Shown in pieces: positions 53,654 through 63,044 of a DNA stretch of 64,000 nucleotides. Origin of the DNA: Erysipelotrichaceae bacterium (lineage in GTDB: Bacteria > Bacillota_I > Bacilli_A > Erysipelotrichales > Erysipelotrichaceae); the NCBI GenBank assembly GCA_017405675.1, contig JAFRAB010000015.1, forward strand, positions 106,630 to 170,629, written 5' to 3'. Made by a program: the position numbers and the translations under genes. Below the pieces are notes generated by a model. It saw only the letters and a list, made by a program, of their open reading frames with translations. It had not been told where the DNA came from and did not search any database. Position 1 is the stretch's first letter, and every line of letters starts with the position of its first letter.

Positions 53654-55141
53654 ATGAAAAAGAACATCTATAAGCCGGTTAAATTTGAGTTTACTGAACA
53701 GCAGCAGCTCATATACGATGAGTTTTATGCTGACCTTCAGAAGCATATAAAAATGGCCAAATCACAGGAATTTCTGCTGATTGAGGACTTTAACCGTGCC
53801 ATAAAGTATTATATGGAACAGGGACTATCGCTTGAAGAAGCAGTTGAAAGACTGAAGCCAAGTCAGCTGGGAGGATTTTATAATCATCCGCCGATCAGCT
53901 GGTATCCGCTGGATAATGCCGCAATCATATATCCTCTGTCCATGCGATTCGGGAACGTACCGATGTTCCGTGTTTCCATTTATCTGAAAGAGGAAATAGT
54001 TCCTGAAATACTGCAGATGGCTCTTAACTTTACGATCAAGAGATTCCCGAGTTTTGCTACGACATTGAAGAAAGGATTCTTCTGGCATTATCTGGACTCT
54101 ACCAAACGCCGTTTTACAGTTGAACCGGAAAGGGTAATACCTTTGAGATCACTGAAAATAGAAACAACAGGATCACAGTCTTTCCGAGTCAGTTATTTCC
54201 GCAACAGGATAAGTGTTGAACTCTTCCATGTGCTTACTGACGGTTCAGGAGGTATCATCTTCTTAAAGACGCTGGCGGGTGAATATCTGCGTCTGCTGGG
54301 CCATCATGTCAGCTGTACGGAAGGTGTCTGGAATATTGAAGATACACCGCGGGAAGGAGAAACTTCCAATGAGTTTGCCAAAGCCGAAGTCAAGGAAGTA
54401 ACCGGCGGTTTCATGAATAACGCTGCTGCTCAGATGAGCGGTCATCTCAGTCCGTTAAGACCGGTACAGGTCCTGCATTTTGAAATGGATTCTAATGAGC
54501 TTTTACAGACTGCCAGAGACAATAACGCCACTGTTACAGCCTATCTTACGGCTCTGATGACAGTAGCTGCCAGGTATGCCTGTGAAGAGGTAAAAGGGGA
54601 AATAAAGATCCAGATACCGGTAAATATGCGTAAGTTCAACCATTCCAAAACCATCAGAAACTACTCCATGTATTTTACCGTTGATACACCTGTTGACAGA
54701 GTAACCAATAAGAAAGACATTCTGCCTGATGTCATAAAACAGATTAAATATAAATCCGGTCAGGAAGAAATGGAGATCATGATGGGTACCACCGTCAAGC
54801 TGGTACAGTCTCTGAAACTGATCCCGCTGAATATAAAAAGAACTGTTGCCAAGATCGTGTATGGTTTCCTTGGGGACAGAGTAAATACGACTTTCCTGTC
54901 TAATCTGGGAGTGGTAAAGCTGCCGGAAGACATGAGTGAACATGTTGAAAAATTCGATTTTATTCTGGGGCCGAGCGAAATATGCCGCGCCAACTGCTCG
55001 CTGATAACCTTTAAGGACAAGTCAGTTTTCAGCATCACCAAGATGACCAGTGATCCTGCCTTTGAGGAAAAACTGCTCAGTCTGCTGAAGGAAGATGGCC
55101 TGCATGTTGAAGTGAAAGGAAGTGCTGTCTATGAAAGTTGA
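53654..55141 (+). CDS. Condensation/CAT-like acyltransferase
   Basis: The 495-residue protein has the HxxxDG catalytic motif as FHVLTDGSGG (H192, D196, G197), inside a chloramphenicol-acetyltransferase-like fold; later VPVNMRKFNHSKTIRNYSMYF resembles the second half of such enzymes (alcohol acetyltransferase, PapA5 and condensation domains). These enzymes esterify or amidate alcohols or lipids with acyl-CoA or a carrier-bound acyl group. No carrier protein or NRPS is near. The next gene, a membrane protein, overlaps its end. No ribosome binding site precedes the ATG. Substrate unknown. Confidence 0.75.
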   Translation: MKKNIYKPVKFEFTEQQQLIYDEFYADLQKHIKMAKSQEFLLIEDFNRAIKYYMEQGLSLEEAVERLKPSQLGGFYNHPPISWYPLDNAAIIYPLSMRFGNVPMFRVSIYLKEEIVPEILQMALNFTIKRFPSFATTLKKGFFWHYLDSTKRRFTVEPERVIPLRSLKIETTGSQSFRVSYFRNRISVELFHVLTDGSGGIIFLKTLAGEYLRLLGHHVSCTEGVWNIEDTPREGETSNEFAKAEVKEVTGGFMNNAAAQMSGHLSPLRPVQVLHFEMDSNELLQTARDNNATVTAYLTALMTVAARYACEEVKGEIKIQIPVNMRKFNHSKTIRNYSMYFTVDTPVDRVTNKKDILPDVIKQIKYKSGQEEMEIMMGTTVKLVQSLKLIPLNIKRTVAKIVYGFLGDRVNTTFLSNLGVVKLPEDMSEHVEKFDFILGPSEICRANCSLITFKDKSVFSITKMTSDPAFEEKLLSLLKEDGLHVEVKGSAVYES

Positions 55142-55700
55142 GATCACATATCCTGAACTTGACAAGGTCAATATTCTTTTCCTTAAGTCACGCCGTATAG
55201 TAAAGTGGCTGTTTCTGATGGCCGGGGCGGCATGTGTCATAGTTAATATCTCGATCAAGGGAAAAGCCTGGAGTGTCGTGGTTATCTGGTCTTTGCTGAC
55301 AGTCTGGGACATGGTCTTTTCGCCTGATAATGTTGAGTTTAACTTCATATCACAAATTGTTAAGACCGTATTCCATGTCTGTGTCCTGCTGGCTTTGATC
55401 GATGTCTGTCTGGCTCCGGGCTGGTCAATGTTTGTAATACCGATCATCCTGTTTGCAGCACTGATTTTAACTACATTAGTTCTGCTGATTGACTACAAAT
55501 CACAGCTTCGGAATACCATGCCGATGATGTGGCTGGTGGTCTTCTCACTGATCCTGACGGTTTTCTCCATCATTGGCATAACTGAATTGAACTGGCCGAT
55601 AATTGTTCTGGGCAGCATTGCCCGGAGCGTTATGATCCTGTTCATCTTCTTCCACAATGATTTCGTCAGAGAACTGAAGAAGAGATTCCATACAAATTAA
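55131..55700 (+). CDS. Integral membrane protein (possibly DUF6320-like)
   Basis: The start chosen is ATG 55131, two codons inside an upstream in-frame alternative at 55122, with GGAAGTG before it; it overlaps the acyltransferase gene by 11 bp. The 189-residue protein has a short soluble start (KVEITYPELDKVN) and about six hydrophobic segments, ending FFHNDFVRELKKRF. It is the constant partner of this acyltransferase in my recollection of similar loci, where it is labelled DUF6320. It may carry or present the acyl acceptor at the membrane. Membrane location firm, family tentative. Confidence 0.6.
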   Translation: MKVEITYPELDKVNILFLKSRRIVKWLFLMAGAACVIVNISIKGKAWSVVVIWSLLTVWDMVFSPDNVEFNFISQIVKTVFHVCVLLALIDVCLAPGWSMFVIPIILFAALILTTLVLLIDYKSQLRNTMPMMWLVVFSLILTVFSIIGITELNWPIIVLGSIARSVMILFIFFHNDFVRELKKRFHTN

Positions 55701-55729
55701 ATAAAAGAATAGTAATGTCTTATATACAG

Positions 55730-55752
55730 AGCCTCCGTAAGGGAGGCTTTTG
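55730..55752 (+). terminator. Terminator of the acyltransferase operon
   Basis: AGCCTCC pairs with GGAGGCT around GTAAG, followed by TTTTG. Confidence 0.88.
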
Positions 55753-55758
55753 TTTGTG

Positions 55759-55810
55759 TTGACGTTAATAATGAAACTATAATATAATATCTAACTGGGT
55801 TAGGTATTAT
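55759..55810 (+). promoter_or_regulatory. MarR operon promoter with overlapping palindromic operator
   Basis: TTGACG (55759-55764), 18 bp, TATAAT (55783-55788). A near-perfect inverted repeat spans 55784-55810: ATAATATCTAAC, TGG, GTTAGGTATTAT, with one mismatch. It covers the -10, the start site and every base up to the ATG. A bound MarR dimer would block transcription, so autorepression is likely. The leader would be about 15 nt with no clear Shine-Dalgarno. Confidence 0.8.
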
Positions 55811-56233
55811 ATGGACTACAGAAGAGAAGCAGAAAGATTACTTGAAAATCTGAGAATTATATACAGCCTGCCGGTACAGCGTAAGATGCTCTCCCTGACA
55901 AGAGGGGAATTATGCGTACTGACTTCTTTAGTAGTGCATGGAAACTCCACACCAAGCGAACTGATCAGTTATACGGATTCCAGCAGTGCTCATGTAGCCA
56001 AGATTCTGCGCAATCTGGCCAGCAAGGGTGAGATCAACCGCATGAAGGATACTAATGACGGCCGCAGTGTCATCATCTCTATTACGGAAAAAGGTCAGCA
56101 GCAGGTTAAGGAAATTTATGACAGCATCATCGAGTACATGACTGCCATTTTAACACAGCTGCAGGAAGATGATACGGCTTCACTGCTGAAGGTAACAGAC
56201 AGGATCATAGGTATTCAGGAGGTGACAGAATGA
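55811..56233 (+). CDS. MarR family transcriptional regulator
   Basis: The 140-residue protein has the MarR winged helix: LTRGELCVLTSLV, then TPSELISYTDSSSAHVAKILRNLASKGEI, and a wing with DTNDGRSVIISITEKG. MarR proteins are dimeric repressors released by small molecules or oxidants. The palindrome across its own promoter suggests autoregulation. It overlaps the ABC transporter gene by four bases (ATGA), so it controls that transporter and probably senses its substrate. Confidence 0.9.
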   Translation: MDYRREAERLLENLRIIYSLPVQRKMLSLTRGELCVLTSLVVHGNSTPSELISYTDSSSAHVAKILRNLASKGEINRMKDTNDGRSVIISITEKGQQQVKEIYDSIIEYMTAILTQLQEDDTASLLKVTDRIIGIQEVTE

Positions 56234-59200
56234 TTGAACTGAAAAACATCTCCAAGGAATACGTCATGGGCAACAATGTAGTCCATGCTCTTAAGAACGT
56301 GTCCGTTTCCTTCCGTCAGAATGAATTTGTGGCTGTTTTAGGGCCTTCTGGCGGCGGTAAGACGACCATGCTTAACATCATAGGCGGTCTGGACAAATAC
56401 AGCTCCGGTGACCTGGTAATCAACGGCAAGTCAACAGTTGATTTCAGAGACCGTGACTGGGACAGCTACCGTAACCACACGGTAGGCTTCATTTTCCAGT
56501 CCTATAACCTGATACCTCATCAGAATGTCATTTCAAACGTTGAACTGGCTCTGACAATTGCCGGTTTAGGCAAAAAAGAAAGAGTGGAAAGAGCTAAGGA
56601 AGCTCTGGAAAGAGTCGGACTGGGTGATCAGTTATATAAGAAGCCTAATCAGCTTTCAGGCGGACAGATGCAGAGAGTGGCCATTGCCAGAGCTTTGGTC
56701 AATGATCCGGAGATCCTGCTGGCTGACGAACCTACCGGTGCTTTGGATACTCAGAGTTCCGTCCAGATCATGGAACTGCTGAAGGAAGTAGCCAGCGACA
56801 GACTTGTCGTCATGGTAACTCATAACCCGGAACTGGCTAACCGGTATGCCAACCGCATTGTGCAGTTAAGGGATGGGCAGATCATCAGTGACTCCAATCC
56901 ATATTCAAACTCAGAAGCAGAAAAAACAATAGACAATTTCGGTAAGGCTCACATGAACCTGTTTACTGCTTTTGCCTTATCTTTGAACAATCTATTAACT
57001 AAGAAAGGCAGAACCATTCTGGTTTCCTTTGCCGGTTCAATCGGCATTATAGGCATTGCCTTAATAATGTCTTTAAGCAATGGCGTAAATAAGTATATTG
57101 ACGATGTTCAGAGAGATTCTCTGAGCGCTTATCCGCTGACTATCGAAAACTCTGATGTGGATATGACCAGATCAATGCTGAATATGATGTCAGCAGCTGC
57201 CAATCAGGAAAGAGAAGAAGGCAAGATCACTGAAAGATCAGTAATTGCTGAAATGTTCAATCAGGTTGGTACAAATAACCTTAAAGCTTTCAAAAAACAC
57301 ATAGAACGGAATTACAGTACCATAGATGATTATCTGGTAGCTATTCAGTACAGTTATGGAATTACTCCTAATATCTATAAGGCTGATGACAGGGACAATG
57401 TCATCAAGGTCAATCCAAGCAATATCTATTCCAGCCTGTTCAGTTCATCGCTGGCCAGCTATTCACGTTCGGCTTTCCAGCCTCTGATCGATAATCAGGA
57501 ACTGCTTGACAGTCAGTATCAGGTCATACAGGGACACTGGCCGCAGAAATACAATGAGATGGTACTCATAGTAAACAGCGAAAGAACCATATCTGACTAT
57601 ATTACCTATGCCTTAGGTTTAAGAGATCCGAAGGAACTGGAAAAGTATATCAGCCGGATGCTGCGGGGTGAAAGCTATGAACTCCACAACAAGCCGATGT
57701 CTTTTACCTGGGATGATTTCATGAAGCTTGAATACAAGCTGATCATTCCGGCCGATTTCTATGTATATGATGAAACATATGACGTCTGGAAAGACATGTC
57801 GGATGACAAGGACTATGTAAACGGCTTACTGGATAACAGTGTTACTCTGACCATCTGCGGGATCGTCAAACCAAAAGAGGGTACCAATTCAGCAGTTATG
57901 ATGCCGGGTGTCGGTTATTCTACCGAACTTACAAAGTATGTCATCGCTGAAGCCGGTAACAGAGAAGTAGTTAAGCAGCAGCTGGCTGACAAGACCAGAG
58001 ATGTTTATTCACGCCGTCTGTTCGAAGATATTAATTCTGACAACCGCAAGAAAAGCAACATCAGTTTTGATGACATGATATCCATAGATGAGAACATGCT
58101 GTCACAGGCCTTCAGCGTAAACGTTAATGCCAGTGACATCAGCAATACCATGAATAACTTTGTTTCCAATGCCATGAATGACGTCATTTCCGACAGCGGC
58201 GATGCTGCCAGGGAAGTGTCCGTTTTCTTAAGAACCATGGCTGTGGAAATGCTTAATGATTACATTGAGGAAAATGGAAGTGACGGAACCGCCATCATTG
58301 ACGGTGATGCCATTGAAAAGATGATCGATGATCAGATGGCCAAGGAATCAACAAAGAAAGAAATCACCAAACTGGAGAATGATTTCGGATTGCCTTCCGG
58401 TTATATTGAAACAGTCTTAAGACCAATGCTGAAAAGCGCTCTGAACTCCTATATTGAAATAGGAAAGGAACTGATTCCGAGCGGTGATACTCCTATTACT
58501 CAGGATAAAGTGATTGAACTGATCAATGCCCTGATGAGCAATGAACGGATGGAAGAAACTCTCAAGAGTGTAATTACATCCATCTTACAGGGCAGAATCA
58601 GAAAAACAATGGGTAACACCATGTACAATATGAGTTCTTATCTGGCTTCTACCATGAATAATGCCTTCAGCTTCAATCCTGATGCCTTACAGAAGGCTTT
58701 CAAGTTCAACATGACAGAAGAAGAGCTGACCAGATTAATGATGACTTACATGAATACTTCTCCAAGCGATGTCAGCCGGGATGGAAACCTGAAGAATCTG
58801 GGATATGTCGACATTGATTCACCTGTCAGCATTGCTTTATATCTCAAGGATTTTGATTCCAAGGAATCATTCAAGAAGTTCATTTCTGATTACAATGATG
58901 CCAGGGAAAACAGCGGACATAAGGAAGATATCATTCTCTATACCGATATTACCGGTATTCTGATTTCTTCTGTCAGCAATATCATCAATGCCATAAGCTA
59001 TGTCCTTATTGCCTTTGTTTCTGTTTCACTTATCGTTTCTTCAATAATGATAGCCATTATTACATATATCTCCGTTCTGGAAAGAACAAAGGAAATTGGT
59101 ATATTAAGATCACTCGGTGCTTCCAAGCATAATGTTGCCAGCGTGTTCAATGCCGAGACTTTCATTATCGGTCTGTGCAGCGGTACCATCGGTGTCATTC

Positions 59201-59397
59201 TGACCATGCTGCTGTGCCATCCGATCAACTGGATAGTCAGAAGGGTAACCGACATAGAGTCTCTTACGGCTTATCTGCCGATAAGAACCGGACTGATACT
59301 TATCGTCATCAGCATCGTTCTGACTGTCATTGCCGGTATCATTCCTTCACGCATGGCCATGAAATGCGATCCGGTAACGGCCTTAAGAACCGAATAA
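56230..59397 (+). CDS. ABC transporter, fused ATPase and FtsX-like permease
   Basis: The 1055-residue product has an N-terminal ATPase with Walker A GPSGGGKT (38-45), signature LSGGQ (142-146) and Walker B ILLADEP (162-168, E167). A permease follows, with one helix near 260-285, an extracellular insertion of about 600 residues and three C-terminal helices from about 912 (IMIAIITYISVLERTKEIGILRSLG is the FtsX/MacB hallmark). This is a MacB-type mechanotransmission exporter, for which peptide antibiotics are frequent substrates. It overlaps the MarR gene. The insertion is much longer than the roughly 200 residues of MacB and has no domain I recognise. Confidence 0.9.
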   Translation: MIELKNISKEYVMGNNVVHALKNVSVSFRQNEFVAVLGPSGGGKTTMLNIIGGLDKYSSGDLVINGKSTVDFRDRDWDSYRNHTVGFIFQSYNLIPHQNVISNVELALTIAGLGKKERVERAKEALERVGLGDQLYKKPNQLSGGQMQRVAIARALVNDPEILLADEPTGALDTQSSVQIMELLKEVASDRLVVMVTHNPELANRYANRIVQLRDGQIISDSNPYSNSEAEKTIDNFGKAHMNLFTAFALSLNNLLTKKGRTILVSFAGSIGIIGIALIMSLSNGVNKYIDDVQRDSLSAYPLTIENSDVDMTRSMLNMMSAAANQEREEGKITERSVIAEMFNQVGTNNLKAFKKHIERNYSTIDDYLVAIQYSYGITPNIYKADDRDNVIKVNPSNIYSSLFSSSLASYSRSAFQPLIDNQELLDSQYQVIQGHWPQKYNEMVLIVNSERTISDYITYALGLRDPKELEKYISRMLRGESYELHNKPMSFTWDDFMKLEYKLIIPADFYVYDETYDVWKDMSDDKDYVNGLLDNSVTLTICGIVKPKEGTNSAVMMPGVGYSTELTKYVIAEAGNREVVKQQLADKTRDVYSRRLFEDINSDNRKKSNISFDDMISIDENMLSQAFSVNVNASDISNTMNNFVSNAMNDVISDSGDAAREVSVFLRTMAVEMLNDYIEENGSDGTAIIDGDAIEKMIDDQMAKESTKKEITKLENDFGLPSGYIETVLRPMLKSALNSYIEIGKELIPSGDTPITQDKVIELINALMSNERMEETLKSVITSILQGRIRKTMGNTMYNMSSYLASTMNNAFSFNPDALQKAFKFNMTEEELTRLMMTYMNTSPSDVSRDGNLKNLGYVDIDSPVSIALYLKDFDSKESFKKFISDYNDARENSGHKEDIILYTDITGILISSVSNIINAISYVLIAFVSVSLIVSSIMIAIITYISVLERTKEIGILRSLGASKHNVASVFNAETFIIGLCSGTIGVILTMLLCHPINWIVRRVTDIESLTAYLPIRTGLILIVISIVLTVIAGIIPSRMAMKCDPVTALRTE

Positions 59398-59405
59398 CCG
59401 TGCGG

Positions 59406-59434
59406 TTGTAAGCACTGTATAAAAATGATACAAT
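59406..59434 (+). promoter_or_regulatory. Promoter of the cotH operon, leaderless
   Basis: TTGTAA (59406-59411), 17 bp, TACAAT (59429-59434). The ATG at 59442 lies seven bases after the -10, so the transcript would start on the A of the start codon. No Shine-Dalgarno is present. Confidence 0.75.
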
Positions 59435-59441
59435 TTATAAG

Positions 59442-62348
59442 ATGAAAAGCAGCAGATACCGGACTAAGAAGTTTGACAGTTTATTTGTTATAGCAGTTAT
59501 TGCAGTGGTTGTCGCAGCAATTGTGGCAAGCACTCTTTTTAGTGGTAATTCATACATTCCGGATAAGCCGCTGCCTGACAAATCAGACAATAACATAACC
59601 AAACTGGTCATCAGTGAACTGATGAGCAATAATGGCGGAATATATGTTAACAACAATAATGAAGCCTGTGATTATCTGGAGCTGTACAACGGCACCGATA
59701 AGAAGATCAACCTGGCCGGTTATGGCTTATCTGACAAGCAGGATACCGTTAAATGGGTCTTCCCAACCACAGAGCTAAATCCGGGAGAATATGTGGTAGT
59801 CGGTCTTACAGGACGTCTGGAAGACGGACTTAATGCTCCGTTCAGACTTACTTCCAAGGGAGAAGAAAGAATTATTCTTGTTAATCCTAACAGCAAGGTC
59901 ATCGACGCTGTTGATACCGTGGCTCTGGATAAGAATCAGGCCATGATGAGGGATAAGGACGGTAACTGGTTCATTTCTGATTTCGGTACGCCTGGCTACG
60001 CCAACAGTAAGGAAGGGCAGACGGCCTACTATGAATCATTAAAGAGCGATGAAGCCAGTGAACTGGTCATCAATGAATTCCTTAACCGCAATAAGGCTAA
60101 TTTCATGAAAAACGGAACGGCTGCCGGTTTCATTGAATTCATTAACATCAGCGATCACAATGTTGATCTTGGTGAGTATACTCTGGGTAAAACCACGGAT
60201 AATCCGTTCCTGCATAATCTTGACAGCAGGATCCTGGCTCCGGGAGATATTTACTGCATCTTTACCGGCAGCGGTGATGATAGTCTGGGTTTCCGTTTTG
60301 AAAATGAAAACGGTACGGTCATTCTGAGTAAAAAGGGCCGTATCGTCGATGAAATTGAATATCATGATCTGGGTTCAGGTGTTGCCATTTCCCGTAATGA
60401 TGACGGCAGTTATGCCTATACCAATATCGTTTCACCGGGATACCGCAATACGACAGACGGTGTTGAATCCTTCCAGAAGGAATATCTGAAGAATCCTAAG
60501 GATCTGATGATAAATGAAGTCATGAGTTCCAATCACAGCTATCTGCCGCAGAACGGCAATCAGTTCTATGACTGGATCGAACTGAAGAACAACAGCGGTA
60601 TTGAGATAAACTTATCTGATTACTGTCTGAGTAAAAACGACAGCAATCTTGAACAGTATCAGCTGCCTGATGTTACTCTTGCTCCGGGTGAGTTCTATAT
60701 TCTGATGGCTTCAGGGGATGAGAAGCTTACCAATAATTCCTATTATCACACCAACTTCAAGATCGGCAGTTCCGATACCATATATCTGAGCCGCAATCAC
60801 CGCATTGTTGACTGCGTCAATCTCAGTGACATTCCGTATCAGTACAGTTATGGCCGTGGAAAGTCAGACGGCTTCTTCTATCTGTCTGAACCTACCCCAG
60901 GCAGTGAAAACGGAACAGGTTACCGCATGGTGGCTGCCGTTCCGGAAATAGTCACCGGAGGGGTATATAACGGCGTAAGCAGCGTTGCAGTGGAAATAAA
61001 AGGACAGGGAACGGTTAGATACACCACTGACGGCAGTTTTCCCACTGCCTACTCAGCCGTATATACCGGTCCTTTCAACGTTACAGGGACAACTGTTGTC
61101 AAGGCCAGAAGCTATGTGGAAGATGCTGTTTCCAGCAATTCTGCGGTTGCCAGTTTCATCGTCAATGAAAATCACAGCCTTCCGGTAATGTCTGTTTCAA
61201 TGGATCCTGATGATTTCAGTTATCTCAATTACAATTCCAATACCAGAGGCTTGGAACTGCAGGCCTATGCACAGTTATATGACGGGGATGATGGTTTTTC
61301 CATTCCTTGTTCCATTGCCTGTTTTGGCGGGAACTCACGTAATGACGAGAAAAAGAGCTATGCTCTGAGATTTGACAGTGACTGGGGTGCCAGTGATCTG
61401 GTTTATCATCTGTTTGACAACAGAGACAACAGTGTCTTTGATGCCATCGTTCTGCGTTCCGGTTCAAATGATATTAGCCGTACCATTTTCCGTGATATCC
61501 TGGCTACAAGTGCCGCTGATCCTTACATGGATGTACAGGCTTATAAATCCTGCGTGCTGTATATAAACGGTGATTACTGGGGCATTTACAATATCAGGGA
61601 AAAGATCAACAGATCATTTATCTGCGATCACTACAACGTTGATAAGGAAAAGGTCAATATTGTTCATGTATCAGGCTATGTGGAAGCCGGTACAGACGGT
61701 ATCAGTGAGATCTTTGACTGGGTCAGAAGCCATGACATGTCCAATGATGCCAACTACCAGTATGTTTCAACGCTGATCGATATTGATAACGTCATTGACT
61801 ACTGGATCTATATGACTTACTACGCCAACCGTGACGTAGCCAACATCCGCTATTTCTCACATCCTGATGTTGATGGCGGTCGCTGGAAATACATTTTGTA
61901 TGACGTGGATTACGGATTCCGTTATCCGACATATAACTATTACTATTCATACTTGACCAATCCAAACGGCATGACCGGCTGGGTTGAGAACACTTATGAT
62001 AATGTCATCCCACGCAAGCTGTTCAATAACTCTACTTTCCGTAATAAGTGGCTGGAGAGAATGAACTATCTGCTGCATCATGAGCTAAGCATCAGTTCAC
62101 TGACGGAAAGATGCAATGGCATTATCAATTCCTATGCCCCTGAAATAGCCAGGGACAGGGAAAGATGGTATGGATCCTATCTTGCCTATGACTTTGGTAT
62201 ACCAATTACCTTAAGTTCATATAATCAGCAGAAACAGATTGTTCTGGACTACATAAAAGTCCGTCAGTCTTATGTGCTCAGTCAGACTCAGGAATTCTTT
62301 GGCTTGTCCAGTGCCAGTATGAAACAGATATTCGGTGATTTATGGTAA
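59442..62348 (+). CDS. CotH-kinase protein with lamin-tail domains
   Basis: The 968-residue protein has an N-terminal membrane anchor (FVIAVIAVVVAAIVASTLF), then three lamin-tail-like domains (about 45-165, 195-340 and 350-480; each begins with VISELMSNN, VINEFLNRN or MINEVMSSN). A chitobiase/Fn3-associated module follows (RYTTDGSFPTAYSAVYTGPF), then a CotH kinase domain (about 580-890) with NGDYWGIYNIRE (R718, E719) and LYDVDYGF (D821, D823). CotH kinases phosphorylate secreted proteins, as for spore-coat CotB and CotG. The domain faces outside. It overlaps the VTC gene by seven bases. Confidence 0.88.
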   Translation: MKSSRYRTKKFDSLFVIAVIAVVVAAIVASTLFSGNSYIPDKPLPDKSDNNITKLVISELMSNNGGIYVNNNNEACDYLELYNGTDKKINLAGYGLSDKQDTVKWVFPTTELNPGEYVVVGLTGRLEDGLNAPFRLTSKGEERIILVNPNSKVIDAVDTVALDKNQAMMRDKDGNWFISDFGTPGYANSKEGQTAYYESLKSDEASELVINEFLNRNKANFMKNGTAAGFIEFINISDHNVDLGEYTLGKTTDNPFLHNLDSRILAPGDIYCIFTGSGDDSLGFRFENENGTVILSKKGRIVDEIEYHDLGSGVAISRNDDGSYAYTNIVSPGYRNTTDGVESFQKEYLKNPKDLMINEVMSSNHSYLPQNGNQFYDWIELKNNSGIEINLSDYCLSKNDSNLEQYQLPDVTLAPGEFYILMASGDEKLTNNSYYHTNFKIGSSDTIYLSRNHRIVDCVNLSDIPYQYSYGRGKSDGFFYLSEPTPGSENGTGYRMVAAVPEIVTGGVYNGVSSVAVEIKGQGTVRYTTDGSFPTAYSAVYTGPFNVTGTTVVKARSYVEDAVSSNSAVASFIVNENHSLPVMSVSMDPDDFSYLNYNSNTRGLELQAYAQLYDGDDGFSIPCSIACFGGNSRNDEKKSYALRFDSDWGASDLVYHLFDNRDNSVFDAIVLRSGSNDISRTIFRDILATSAADPYMDVQAYKSCVLYINGDYWGIYNIREKINRSFICDHYNVDKEKVNIVHVSGYVEAGTDGISEIFDWVRSHDMSNDANYQYVSTLIDIDNVIDYWIYMTYYANRDVANIRYFSHPDVDGGRWKYILYDVDYGFRYPTYNYYYSYLTNPNGMTGWVENTYDNVIPRKLFNNSTFRNKWLERMNYLLHHELSISSLTERCNGIINSYAPEIARDRERWYGSYLAYDFGIPITLSSYNQQKQIVLDYIKVRQSYVLSQTQEFFGLSSASMKQIFGDLW

Positions 62349-63031
62349 AGGATATTGAGTACCGTTATGAACTTAAGTTCGTGATATCGGAAGCTGTAGC
62401 CGAAATGCTGAAACGGCAGCTGAGGAATGTAATGTATCTGGACTCGCATTCTGTCAGCGATGAGTACTCATATGATATCCGCTCAATTTACTTTGATGAC
62501 ATCTATGCATCAGCATTACGGGAAAAGGTCAACGGTGAAGAATACCGTGCCAAGTACCGTATCAGGATGTATAACAATGATCCGAGCTTCATTTCACTGG
62601 AATGCAAGCATAAGGATGAAAACATGACCTATAAGGAATCCTGCCGCATATCCCGTGAAGTAACAGAAGCACTGTTAAACAGACAATATACCCGCATTAA
62701 CAGTAAGAACAGCTTCATGAACAGATTCCTGGCTGATGCCATCAGCCGTAATCTGGTACCAAGCGTCATCGTTGACTATCGCCGTCTGGCTTTTACCTAC
62801 CCGGTCAGCGAAGTCAGAATAACCTTTGATGAAGATCTGCATTCAGGCCGTTACAGCACTGATTTCTTCAACAGGGACATCAATACCATAGCCATGTATC
62901 CGGATGGAGTATGCGTTATGGAAGTCAAATGCAATGAATACATACCTCAGCATATCCTGGCAATTCTTAATTCCGTGCCTAAGTTAAGACAGGCCGTCAG
63001 CAAGTTTGCCATATGCCGGAGCATAAAATAG
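62342..63031 (+). CDS. VTC-domain polyphosphate polymerase-like protein
   Basis: The 229-residue protein starts YRYELKFVISEAVAEMLK and has SIYFDDIYASALREK and KYRIRMYNN, then SLECKHKDENMTYKES and EVKCNEYIPQHI. These Lys, Arg and Glu strands form the TTM tunnel of VTC proteins, which make polyphosphate from ATP. No SPX domain is fused. Its start overlaps the cotH stop by seven bases and DUF4956 follows 13 bp later, the well-known CotH-VTC-DUF4956 gene trio. Product and role of the set are unknown. Confidence 0.88.
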   Translation: MVKDIEYRYELKFVISEAVAEMLKRQLRNVMYLDSHSVSDEYSYDIRSIYFDDIYASALREKVNGEEYRAKYRIRMYNNDPSFISLECKHKDENMTYKESCRISREVTEALLNRQYTRINSKNSFMNRFLADAISRNLVPSVIVDYRRLAFTYPVSEVRITFDEDLHSGRYSTDFFNRDINTIAMYPDGVCVMEVKCNEYIPQHILAILNSVPKLRQAVSKFAICRSIK

Positions 63032-63044
63032 GAGGGACAATAAA

